Assembly (NCBI GenBank): GCA_002702745.1
Contig: PABM01000001.1
Coordinates: 1-30,295 of the forward strand
Source: Flavobacteriaceae bacterium
GTDB taxonomy: Bacteria; Bacteroidota; Bacteroidia; Flavobacteriales; Flavobacteriaceae
DNA length: 30,295 bases
Direction: 5' to 3'
Shown piece after piece: positions 8,370 through 15,452 of this stretch; the first letter of the stretch is position 1, and each line of letters begins with the position of its first letter. The position numbers and the translations under genes were made by a program. The notes beneath the pieces were generated by a model. It ran no database searches and was not told the origin of the DNA. It saw only the letters and a program-made list of their open reading frames with translations.

Positions 8370-8876
8370 TTAAGTAGCAACGATTAGATTATCACCATCT
8401 ATATTTGCAGAATAACACGGAAGTGAATTAGAGGTTTCACAGGTGCTATCAAAAGAGTAATTATGATTAGCACATTTAAAAATATTTCCAGATTGTAAGG
8501 ACCACTGGTTTTGAGTTCCTTGGTGAGGGCAAACGTTTGTATAAGCCTGAATATGATCAGAGCTAATTCTTAAAAACAACATGCTGAGTCCTATGCTGTA
8601 TCCATTCATCCAACCACCAACAGACGATAAATTTGAAAAATTTGGATGAGTTAAATCAATTGTAAATACATTTCCCGACGAACTAAATCCTAACGGATCA
8701 TTATTATTATCATTATTGTCTGATCCACCATTTTGATCATTACCACCTGAATTATAGTTATCAGAATCATCACCAGTAGAGCATGCTTCTAAAAATGATA
8801 GTCCAAAAAAAGCGAATGCTATAGTAGGACAAACTTTTTTTAAGAATTCCCTTCTGTTTTCTAATTTTTTTTTCAT
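8370..8876 (-). CDS. Rieske [2Fe-2S] lipoprotein with Tat-like signal
   Basis: A 168-residue protein. The N-terminus has NRREFLKK, a twin-arginine-like motif, followed by a hydrophobic stretch and lipobox LEAC (Cys32). This suggests a folded, cofactor-loaded lipoprotein exported by Tat. A low-complexity Asn/Asp/Gly linker (about residues 34-60) separates it from a compact Rieske domain. The cluster ligands are CPH (Cys116, His118) and CANH (Cys135, His138). The C-terminus ends YSANIDGDNLIV. Such a protein would carry electrons or sense redox outside the cytoplasm; no partner oxygenase or bc complex is next to it. It is divergent from the cupredoxin at 8988 and convergent with the DUF2891 gene. 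In other Bacteroidota I recall small Rieske proteins near YceI and DUF5777 genes, which fits this neighbourhood. Confidence 0.9.
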   Translation of the reverse strand: MKKKLENRREFLKKVCPTIAFAFFGLSFLEACSTGDDSDNYNSGGNDQNGGSDNNDNNNDPLGFSSSGNVFTIDLTHPNFSNLSSVGGWMNGYSIGLSMLFLRISSDHIQAYTNVCPHQGTQNQWSLQSGNIFKCANHNYSFDSTCETSNSLPCYSANIDGDNLIVAT

Positions 8877-8937
8877 TTACTAAAAATTATTTGTTTCTAA
8901 ATTATAATTGTAAAATTCAATATTTGTGCCAAAAACC

Positions 8938-8945
8938 CAAATATA
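8938..8945 (-). promoter_or_regulatory. Candidate -7 element of the Rieske gene
   Basis: The complement reads TATATTTG, an exact TAnnTTTG match about 61 bp before the Rieske start codon. No good -33 partner is visible. It lies inside the spacer of an inverted repeat CCAAAA (8929-8934) / TTTTGG (8946-8951), which could be a regulator site in this short divergent region. Confidence 0.3.
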
Positions 8946-8987
8946 TTTTGGTACAGAAGTTGTAAACTTTATATTAAATTGTTTAAC

Positions 8988-9563
8988 ATGAAATATAAAT
9001 TACTATTAATATTACTATTCACTAACTTAATATATTCTCAAACAACTCATCAATTAAATTGGAATATGTCAAGTACTAATCAGCAGATTACAATCGCTGT
9101 TGATGATGTCGTTATATGGACATGGGGTTCAGGAACACATAATCTCAGATCCACTGGAGGTATGGAAATGTTTGAAAGTGATTATTATGGTCCAGGTTAC
9201 CAGTTTTCACATACATTTACTGTTCCTGGTGTAACAACATACATATGTGATCCGCACCCAAACTCGATGTATGGTACTGTAACTGTTACTGCGACCGCAT
9301 CAGTGGGAGAGCAAGATCTATTCAATTTTAATATTTCCCCTGTACCAGCATCTGACATTATTAATATTTCTTTTGACAATATTGGCAATGATCAAATATC
9401 AATTGAAGTATACGATTTGCTTGGAAGACAAAATATGAGTACTATTTCAAATGTTACAAATGGAAAAACCAGCTTAAATATTTCAGGATTAACTAGAGGT
9501 ATTTATATAGTAAAAGCGACAAGCGGCTCAACAACTTCTGTCAGAAGATTTATTAAAGAGTAA
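8988..9563 (+). CDS. Cupredoxin (plastocyanin-like) with T9SS sorting domain
   Basis: The ATG at 8988 gives a 191-residue protein. A TTG three codons upstream is in frame but gives a poorer signal peptide. The signal peptide is about residues 1-17 (ending IYS|Q). Residues 18-102 form a small blue-copper domain with type 1 copper ligands His51 (GTHNLRS), Cys87 and His90 (YICDPHP) and Met94. Residues about 110-191 are a type A T9SS sorting domain (ISPVPASDIINIS ... VYDLLGR ... GLTRGIYIVKA ... RRFIKE). The protein is therefore a copper electron carrier or copper binder exported across the outer membrane. It is divergently transcribed from the Rieske lipoprotein, which suggests linked redox roles. 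The start, ligands and sorting domain are directly visible; the electron partner is not known. Confidence 0.88.
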   Translation: MKYKLLLILLFTNLIYSQTTHQLNWNMSSTNQQITIAVDDVVIWTWGSGTHNLRSTGGMEMFESDYYGPGYQFSHTFTVPGVTTYICDPHPNSMYGTVTVTATASVGEQDLFNFNISPVPASDIINISFDNIGNDQISIEVYDLLGRQNMSTISNVTNGKTSLNISGLTRGIYIVKATSGSTTSVRRFIKE

Positions 9564-9565
9564 TT

Positions 9566-10489
9566 CTAAAATATTCTTAAAATATTAAACCAAAAGAATA
9601 TTTGACGTTTAGTCCAGTCACCTTCAGCATCTAAAATGACTGAAACATCATCAATGCTTTGCGTATTTGAAAATATTAATTGGAATACATGACCTCCGGT
9701 TTCAATATCTATTCCCAGACTGATTGCGTCAGAATTTGATGAATTTTCAACCCTATTTAAGTTTGCAAAATATTCTAAATTTAGTGCAGTTCGTTTATTA
9801 ATTTTGTAGCTGGTGCCTAGTCCTAAAGCATAATTATACTCTCTGTCAAAAGTTGTGAAAACTGGCAACCCATTTTCGAAAACTACTTCCCCATTTTCAA
9901 ACAGAAGCCTTTCCTCATTGTAGTTTCTTTTAATGAATGAAGGAGTTAGCTGAAATGAAAGCTTTTCACTAATTCTATTGGATATTAATAATTGAGATAA
10001 AAATATTGATCGATCAGAAAATGACAAATCAACACCTGGAGCCATGAAATCAGATGAATTATAATTAAAACTATTATAAATTGAAATATTTACAGGAAAA
10101 TTAGATTCTTGGCTTGTTATTTTATTTTTGAAATTTATTGTATACGTTTTCTTCAATGACTCTCTACTAAATCCAACTTGAAAATTATCAGAAAGTCCAT
10201 AAAACATTTCAATTTTGGTATTTGCTATATCAAGTCCAAAAAGAGTTTTAATTCCTCCGTTAATAGACCCAAATCTATGAGCAACATATAAAAAAAGCTC
10301 TTTTTTATTTGATTGTTTAGTTGATTGACCATTAATTATCTTATGAGCTTTAAAAGTCGATAATCCAACTTTATAATCTTCATTGTTATAATCAATTTCT
10401 TCTAATAAACTATTTTGGCTAATTATCGAATTACAGAATATAATAATAAAAAAAAATGTAAAAAACTTTAAATTATTGTTTTCTTTCAT
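9566..10489 (-). CDS. DUF5777 family outer-membrane beta-barrel protein
   Basis: A 307-residue protein with a Sec signal peptide (hydrophobic residues about 9-24, ending IISQ). Many alternating beta-strands follow, and the last residues are aromatic (RQIFFWFNILRIF), typical of an outer-membrane barrel. The opening AHRFGSINGGIKTLFGLD and the C-terminal GGHVFQLIFSNTQ match what I know as the DUF5777 family of Bacteroidota. Its function is unknown; a porin-like or scaffold role in the outer membrane is inference. It overlaps the upstream YceI gene by 17 bp on the same strand, so the two are translationally linked. It converges with the cupredoxin gene with only 2 bp between stops. Confidence 0.8.
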   Translation of the reverse strand: MKENNNLKFFTFFFIIIFCNSIISQNSLLEEIDYNNEDYKVGLSTFKAHKIINGQSTKQSNKKELFLYVAHRFGSINGGIKTLFGLDIANTKIEMFYGLSDNFQVGFSRESLKKTYTINFKNKITSQESNFPVNISIYNSFNYNSSDFMAPGVDLSFSDRSIFLSQLLISNRISEKLSFQLTPSFIKRNYNEERLLFENGEVVFENGLPVFTTFDREYNYALGLGTSYKINKRTALNLEYFANLNRVENSSNSDAISLGIDIETGGHVFQLIFSNTQSIDDVSVILDAEGDWTKRQIFFWFNILRIF

Positions 10490-11021
10490 AAACGAAATTT
10501 AAGTTAATTTTTACTTCTTCGTCTATTTTTTTAAAAACAATTTTTGGAATTTTGACTTTGTAGTCACTTAGCATAACGGAAAATCCGGATGAAAGTTCTA
10601 TTTTTTCATCTATTTTTCTGATTTTAGCTTTTGTGATAATATCATTATTGACGCCCTTAATGGTTAATACACCTTTAATTTCATGTTCTTTAAAGTCTTG
10701 AGTTAATTCCTTTAGACTAAAGTTTTTTATTTGACCTTCAAATGTTGACTTAGGATACACATTGCTTTCTAAATAGTTTTCATTGAAATGTTCTTGCATA
10801 AGCCCTAATCTGAAATCAAAATCACTTATAAGTATAACTGCTGCAATTTGACCAGTGGATAAATCTATTATAGAAACTGTATTGTTATTATTTGCCTTAA
10901 TGGGCTCAAAGGCTGCTTTGGAACCGTCAAATTTTGTCACTCCTTTATCAGTGTAAAACTGTTGGGATAAAAGAAATTGCTGGCTAAAAATTAATATAAA
11001 TAATAACAAAAGATGTCTCAT
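10473..11021 (-). CDS. YceI-like periplasmic protein
   Basis: A 182-residue protein with a signal peptide ending LLSQ (about residue 19) and a YceI-type lipocalin-like fold. It shows the repeated pattern of this family: F-x-F-R-L-G-L-M-Q-x-H-F region (69-80), SNVYPKSTFEGQI (86-98), then LTIKGV and a final SVMLSDYKVKIPK stretch. YceI proteins bind hydrophobic, often isoprenoid, ligands in the periplasm. The usual D-x-x-H-S opening is replaced, so ligand binding is uncertain. The gene's 3' end overlaps the DUF5777 gene by 17 bp, giving a two-gene unit. The neighbouring Rieske and cupredoxin genes suggest a shared extracytoplasmic redox or respiratory process. Confidence 0.82.
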   Translation of the reverse strand: MRHLLLLFILIFSQQFLLSQQFYTDKGVTKFDGSKAAFEPIKANNNNTVSIIDLSTGQIAAVILISDFDFRLGLMQEHFNENYLESNVYPKSTFEGQIKNFSLKELTQDFKEHEIKGVLTIKGVNNDIITKAKIRKIDEKIELSSGFSVMLSDYKVKIPKIVFKKIDEEVKINLNFVYERKQ

Positions 11022-11082
11022 ACCTTAAAAAACCCAAATACTATACCAAAAAATTTATACATTAGCCGTTTGACTTTTATAT

Positions 11083-12075
11083 ATGAAAAAAGTATTTGTA
11101 AGCGGTGGTTCTGGTTATATTGCAATGTATTGCATAAAGATTTTATTAGAAAAGGGATATTATGTAGTAACTTCAGTTAGAGAGGAAAGTCAAATTGACT
11201 TTGTTAAAAAATCATTAATTAAACACAATGTAGCTTTTGAAAATTTAAATTTTACAATTTTAGATCTTTTAAAAGACGAGGGCTGGAATGATGCATTAAA
11301 AGGATGTGAGTACGTTCTGCATGTTGCTTCACCAGTAATTCCTGGTGATGTTGATGAAGATTCTCTGGTGAAGCCTGCAGTTGAAGGGATGACTAGATGC
11401 TTAAATGCGGCAATTAAAAATGGTGCTAAAAAATTTGTCCAAACTTCGTCTTACGCTGCTATATACGGAAATGATAAATCTGAGCATGGTGATGACGATT
11501 GGACAGATTTATCAAATAAAAATTTGCTTCCCTATGAAATCAGTAAAACAAAGTCTGAAAAAAAAATGTGGGAAATGGTGGAAAGGTCAGATATAACTGC
11601 TTGCGCTATTAATCCAGTATTAGTTTTAGGTCCATCTTTAACAGGAGTGCTTAGCATGTCAAATAGATTAACTATAAAAAAATTATTCAATTTACCATTC
11701 GTTCCTGATATGGCAATCAGTGTTGTAGGTGTTATGGATGTAGCTGATGCTCATGTAAGAGCAATGGAGTCAACAAAATCAAACGGAAAAAGGTTTTTAC
11801 TTTCTGAAAAAACAATTAAACTAGTGGAGTTAACAAAGATTCTAAAAAAAGCGGGCTTTAAAAAAGTACCTACTAGAGTAATTCCTAATTTTATTTTCAA
11901 ATTTATTGCTCTGTTTATCCCATCATTGAGGTCAATCGCAAAAAGGTTGGGTACTTTTGAAAAACTACACACAAAAAATGCTAATGATATTCTTGAGTGG
12001 TTTCCAAAAAATGCAGAAATCGAAATAATTAATTCTGCTAAACAACTATTTGATGTTGGTATATTAAAAAATTAA
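11083..12075 (+). CDS. Extended SDR, dihydroflavonol-4-reductase-like
   Basis: A 330-residue cytoplasmic NAD(P)-dependent reductase or epimerase of the extended short-chain dehydrogenase group. The Rossmann motif is SGGSGYIA (G8-x-x-G11-x-x-A14). LHVASPV (79-85) is typical of the DFR/cinnamoyl-CoA reductase branch. The catalytic residues are in TSSYAA (121-126) and Y151-x-x-x-K155. NPVLVLGPSLTG follows. It probably reduces a carbonyl compound such as an aldehyde, ketone or diketide; the true substrate cannot be read from the sequence. It is divergent from the YceI gene (61-bp gap) and is followed by a strong terminator, so it appears to be monocistronic. Confidence 0.88.
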   Translation: MKKVFVSGGSGYIAMYCIKILLEKGYYVVTSVREESQIDFVKKSLIKHNVAFENLNFTILDLLKDEGWNDALKGCEYVLHVASPVIPGDVDEDSLVKPAVEGMTRCLNAAIKNGAKKFVQTSSYAAIYGNDKSEHGDDDWTDLSNKNLLPYEISKTKSEKKMWEMVERSDITACAINPVLVLGPSLTGVLSMSNRLTIKKLFNLPFVPDMAISVVGVMDVADAHVRAMESTKSNGKRFLLSEKTIKLVELTKILKKAGFKKVPTRVIPNFIFKFIALFIPSLRSIAKRLGTFEKLHTKNANDILEWFPKNAEIEIINSAKQLFDVGILKN

Positions 12076-12084
12076 TTATCTTTG
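12056..12084 (+). promoter_or_regulatory. Promoter-like element at the end of the SDR gene
   Basis: TTG at 12056-12058 lies 18 bp before TATCTTTG (12077-12084), an exact TAnnTTTG match. The predicted start, near 12091, falls after the SDR stop (12075) and before three consecutive hairpins. It would drive a short independent transcript. Confidence 0.45.
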
Positions 12085-12090
12085 TATTGT

Positions 12091-12165
12091 GTTGAACTTG
12101 TATTAATTTACAAGTGGTTTTTTAAAACCAATGAAAGCTTTCCTTTTGGGAGGCTTTTTTGTTTT
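12091..12165 (+). ncRNA. Candidate small RNA with three hairpins
   Basis: Between the SDR stop and the PUL lie three successive inverted repeats: ACTTGTA (12096-12102) with TACAAGT (12109-12115), GGTTTT (12116-12121) with AAAACC (12124-12129), and a terminator stem (12135-12156) followed by T residues. A good promoter match ends at 12084. Together these would give a transcript of about 75 nt without a convincing reading frame. I do not recognise the family. The hairpins could instead simply be the 3' end of the SDR mRNA. Confidence 0.3.
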
Positions 12166-12166
12166 A
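12135..12166 (+). terminator. Intrinsic terminator after the SDR gene / candidate sRNA
   Basis: AAGCTTTCC (12135-12143) pairs with GGGAGGCTT (12148-12156) through 9 pairs, two of them G-U, around a TTTT loop. A T-rich run (TTTTTTGTTTT) follows. It separates upstream transcription from the PUL control region. Confidence 0.8.
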
Positions 12167-12172
12167 GTATAT

Positions 12173-12186
12173 CGAAAACGTTTTCG
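12173..12186. promoter_or_regulatory. LacI-family operator, perfect palindrome CGAAAACGTTTTCG
   Basis: A perfect 14-bp palindrome with a central CG, the hallmark of LacI/GalR-family operators. It lies upstream of susC, and a LacI regulator closes the same gene cluster at 21291. The centre is at 12179/12180. Confidence 0.75.
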
Positions 12187-12218
12187 TGTTTTGATGTATT
12201 TATATTATTGAATTTTTA

Positions 12219-12232
12219 CGAAAACGTTTTTT
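12219..12232. promoter_or_regulatory. Second LacI-family operator, imperfect copy
   Basis: CGAAAACGTTTTTT repeats the first palindrome except for its last two bases (TT for CG). Its centre at 12225/12226 is 46 bp from that of the first site. It lies just upstream of the best available susC promoter candidate. Two sites suggest cooperative or looped binding by one regulator. Confidence 0.65.
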
Positions 12233-12235
12233 TTA

Positions 12236-12266
12236 TTGAATAATTTTTAAAGATTATGTATTTTTT
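12236..12266 (+). promoter_or_regulatory. Weak promoter candidate for susC
   Basis: TTG (12236-12238), a 20-bp spacer and TATTTTTT (12259-12266) approximate the Bacteroidota promoter, with one base missing from TAnnTTTG. The start would be near 12273, leaving an AT-rich leader of about 88 nt. The rest of 12267-12360 shows only A/T runs and no ribosome binding site. Confidence 0.25.
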
Positions 12267-12360
12267 ATAATAATTAGACAATCTAAATTTCTTTTTTGTT
12301 TTTTTTCAAAAAAATAGTTCTACAAATCATTAAATTAACTTAAAATAAATTAATCTTAAC

Positions 12361-15300
12361 ATGAGAAAATCAATACTAAACTTTGCTATTGCTTTTATTG
12401 CTGTTTGTACAGGTTTACAAGCGCAAAGCCTATCAGGTTCTGTTACTGATTCTGAAGACGGAGAACCTTTAGTAGGCGTTAATATAGTTGTTCAAGGACA
12501 AAGTCAGGGAGCTGTTTCTGATTTTGATGGTAATTTTACAATATCAAATTATGAATCTGGATCAACATTAGTTTTTAGCTATGTTGGCTATAAAACTTTG
12601 AACTTAAAAATTTCATCAACAGATTTTATTTCTGATAATTTTTCCGTTTTGATGGATAAGGATCTTAGTGAATTAGATGAGGTAATAATAATCGGCTATG
12701 GATCTCAAAAACTGAGTGATATTTCTGGAGCAGTCTCGACAGTTAATTCAGACGCAATTGAAGCTTCTTCACCAATAAGAGTTGAAGACGCGTTACAGGG
12801 TCAAGCATCAGGAATAAACATTATATCAAGTGGTTCACCAGGTTCTAAACCTACTGTTTTAATAAGAGGTATTACTTCTTACGCTGGAAATGATCCACTT
12901 GTAGTGATCGATGGAATTTCTGCTTCAATCGATGATCTAAACTCCTTAAACCCAAACGATGTTAAATCAGTAAATGTATTAAAAGACGCTGCACTAGCTT
13001 CTATCTATGGAGTTAAAGGTGGAAGTGGAGTTATTGTGATTACTACAAAATCTGGAGAAAGAAATTCTGAAACTAAATTCACCTTAAGTACATCTGTTGG
13101 TAATCAAGAGGTGGTAAAAACAATAGATGTTTTAAACGCAAGAGAATATGCGGTAATTTTGAATGAGGCTAGTTCAAATGCAGGTGAGGGACTTGTATTT
13201 CAGGATATTTCTGGGTTTGGGGCTGGAACAAATTGGCAAGATGAAGTTCTTGTTGATGCACCAATTGTTAATCATTCTATTACAGCATCTGGAGGTAGTG
13301 AAAACACCTCTTATTATGTTTCTGCAGCATACACTGGACAGGATGGTGTAGTTGCAGGTGGTGAAAAATCTTTTTTTAACAGAACCAATTTTACGACTAA
13401 TATTAACACTGATTTAACAGAAAAAACAAAACTATTAGTAAATATTAATTACTCAAATATAAAAGGCAAAAGTTTAGCTGAAAACGGTATAACAAGTGTG
13501 TTATCCAATGCGTTAAATTTTGATCCAACTGTAAGTCCATATGAAAATGGTACATTTGGAATAAGTGAAACAATTACTCAAGAAATTGTTAACCCACTAG
13601 CTCAAATTGACAATACATATAATAAAAATAAAGTTGACAAGGTTCAAGGTAAAATTGAACTTCAACATCAGCTAATGGAAAATCTTAATATTACATCTAG
13701 ATTCGGATACACATACGTAAATATCTACGACAAAGGATTTGTTCCTTTCCAATTTTACGGAACCGGACATAACCAAACAAATGCTAATCCAGATTTGAGT
13801 CCTATAGTTACTATTGATAGTGAGGGAAATATTACTTCAACTCACAACAGAGTATTTGAGGGAAACACAAATTTCTTTAACTACACATATGAGCTTTATG
13901 GAAATTATGACTTTACAATTGATGAAATCCATAGTTTTCAAACTGTAGCTGGTTTTTCAATCGGTGAAGGTAAAGGAGGTAATATTTCAGCAACTAACGA
14001 AGACGTTCCATTTAATTCATGGGATTATGCTGATGTGAGTGCCGCTACCGGAAATGCTTCACAGCAAACATCAGGCTCATGGCAATATGTTAATAGAAAC
14101 CTATCTTACTTTGGAAGGATTTTATATGACTATGATGAAAAATACTATGCCTCTTTTACAGGAAGAGTTGATGGTAGTACATCTTTTGGTAGAAACAATA
14201 AATTTGCATTTTTTCCATCAGCATCTATTGGATGGGTTATTTCGAAAGAAGACTTTTTTGATGAAGTTCCTGTCTTAGATTATCTAAAATTTAGAGCAAG
14301 TTATGGTACTTTAGGAAATGACAATATTAATCCTCAATTTTCCCTAATTTCAACATTCCCTAGTTATGTATTTAACGGTACTATTACTCCGGGTTCTTCT
14401 CTAGGATCTATTCCTAATGATGATGTCTCTTGGGAAAATCAAGTGCAAATGAATGTTGGTATTGATACAAGAATATTTAACGATAAGTTTTCCCTTTCAG
14501 TTGACTATTTTAATAAGACAGTTGACGATTTATTATTTAGTCCAAATCTTTCTTTATATCTTGGTGTTCCTTCCTATCCAACAACTAATATTGGAAGTAC
14601 AAAAAGTACTGGAATTGATGCTACAATTTCATTAAACACTTCTGTTGGAGATTTATTAATTTCATCTGATCTAAATTTCACAACAGCTGAGAATGAAGTT
14701 ATTTCAATAAATAACGGAGATAAATATATTTGGGGAGCTGGATATGGAATCCCTTATAGAAATATTGTAAGATTTGAAGAAGGATTCTCACCAGGCTATT
14801 TCTTTGGTTATGTAACCGATGGTATTTTCCAAACTCAAGATGAGGTTAATAATCATGCAACTCAAAATGGTGCAGTTCCTGGTGACATTAGGTTTGTTGA
14901 TATAGATGGTGACGGTATTGTAAATGACTCTGACAGAACACAAATTGGTGATCCATTTCCAGATTTTACAATCGGATGGAACTTAAATTTAGATTACAAA
15001 GCATTTGATTTAAGTGTATTTACCTATGCTTCTATTGGAAATGATATATATCGAGCTTATGAAAGAAATCTAAATTACACCAACAGATTTGCTTCAACTC
15101 TTGCTAGATGGACAGGTTTAGGAACTAGTTTTGATGAGCCAAGGGTAACATTTGTTGATTCAAATAATAACAATAGAGCATCTGACAGATTTGTTGAAGA
15201 TGGTAGTTATTTAAGAATCAAGAATATTCAGCTTGGTTATTCATTCCCAGATTCATTAACAGAGGTGTGGGGATTTGATGAAGTAAGAGCTTACGTTCAG

Positions 15301-15441
15301 GTTAAGAATGTACTTACACTAACAGACTATTCCGGATATGATCCCGAAATTTCAGTTGGTGGAGTTTTAAATACAGGTATAGATTATGGAACTTACCCAC
15401 AGCCAAGAATCTGGTCAATGGGTGTCAATATTAAATTTTAA
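12361..15441 (+). CDS. susC: SusC/RagA-type TonB-dependent outer-membrane transporter
   Basis: A 1026-residue SusC-like protein, of normal family length. The signal peptide ends LQA|Q (about residue 21). Residues 23-100 form the carboxypeptidase-regulatory-like domain (SGSVTDSEDGEPLVGVNI ... GYKTL). LDEVIIIGYGSQ (105-116) is the TonB-box region, and the plug (about 117-230) carries RGITSYAGNDPLVVIDGI and VKSVNVLKDAALASIYG, the SusC signatures. The 22-strand barrel ends in phenylalanine (MGVNIKF). With the adjacent SusD lid it imports oligosaccharides, powered by TonB-ExbBD. It is the first gene of the PUL, 12 bp ahead of susD and behind two LacI-type operators. Neighbouring GH16 and GH3 enzymes point to laminarin-type glucan as cargo (inference from context). 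Confidence 0.95.
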   Translation: MRKSILNFAIAFIAVCTGLQAQSLSGSVTDSEDGEPLVGVNIVVQGQSQGAVSDFDGNFTISNYESGSTLVFSYVGYKTLNLKISSTDFISDNFSVLMDKDLSELDEVIIIGYGSQKLSDISGAVSTVNSDAIEASSPIRVEDALQGQASGINIISSGSPGSKPTVLIRGITSYAGNDPLVVIDGISASIDDLNSLNPNDVKSVNVLKDAALASIYGVKGGSGVIVITTKSGERNSETKFTLSTSVGNQEVVKTIDVLNAREYAVILNEASSNAGEGLVFQDISGFGAGTNWQDEVLVDAPIVNHSITASGGSENTSYYVSAAYTGQDGVVAGGEKSFFNRTNFTTNINTDLTEKTKLLVNINYSNIKGKSLAENGITSVLSNALNFDPTVSPYENGTFGISETITQEIVNPLAQIDNTYNKNKVDKVQGKIELQHQLMENLNITSRFGYTYVNIYDKGFVPFQFYGTGHNQTNANPDLSPIVTIDSEGNITSTHNRVFEGNTNFFNYTYELYGNYDFTIDEIHSFQTVAGFSIGEGKGGNISATNEDVPFNSWDYADVSAATGNASQQTSGSWQYVNRNLSYFGRILYDYDEKYYASFTGRVDGSTSFGRNNKFAFFPSASIGWVISKEDFFDEVPVLDYLKFRASYGTLGNDNINPQFSLISTFPSYVFNGTITPGSSLGSIPNDDVSWENQVQMNVGIDTRIFNDKFSLSVDYFNKTVDDLLFSPNLSLYLGVPSYPTTNIGSTKSTGIDATISLNTSVGDLLISSDLNFTTAENEVISINNGDKYIWGAGYGIPYRNIVRFEEGFSPGYFFGYVTDGIFQTQDEVNNHATQNGAVPGDIRFVDIDGDGIVNDSDRTQIGDPFPDFTIGWNLNLDYKAFDLSVFTYASIGNDIYRAYERNLNYTNRFASTLARWTGLGTSFDEPRVTFVDSNNNNRASDRFVEDGSYLRIKNIQLGYSFPDSLTEVWGFDEVRAYVQVKNVLTLTDYSGYDPEISVGGVLNTGIDYGTYPQPRIWSMGVNIKF

Positions 15442-15452
15442 TAAAAAATATT

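Noticed and set aside
8352..8370. Bidirectional terminator between the DUF2891 and Rieske genes
   Set aside because: No inverted repeat with a T run could be found in the short convergent gap.
8979..8987. TTG start for the cupredoxin
   Set aside because: ATG three codons later gives a standard signal peptide, and TTG adds nothing conserved.
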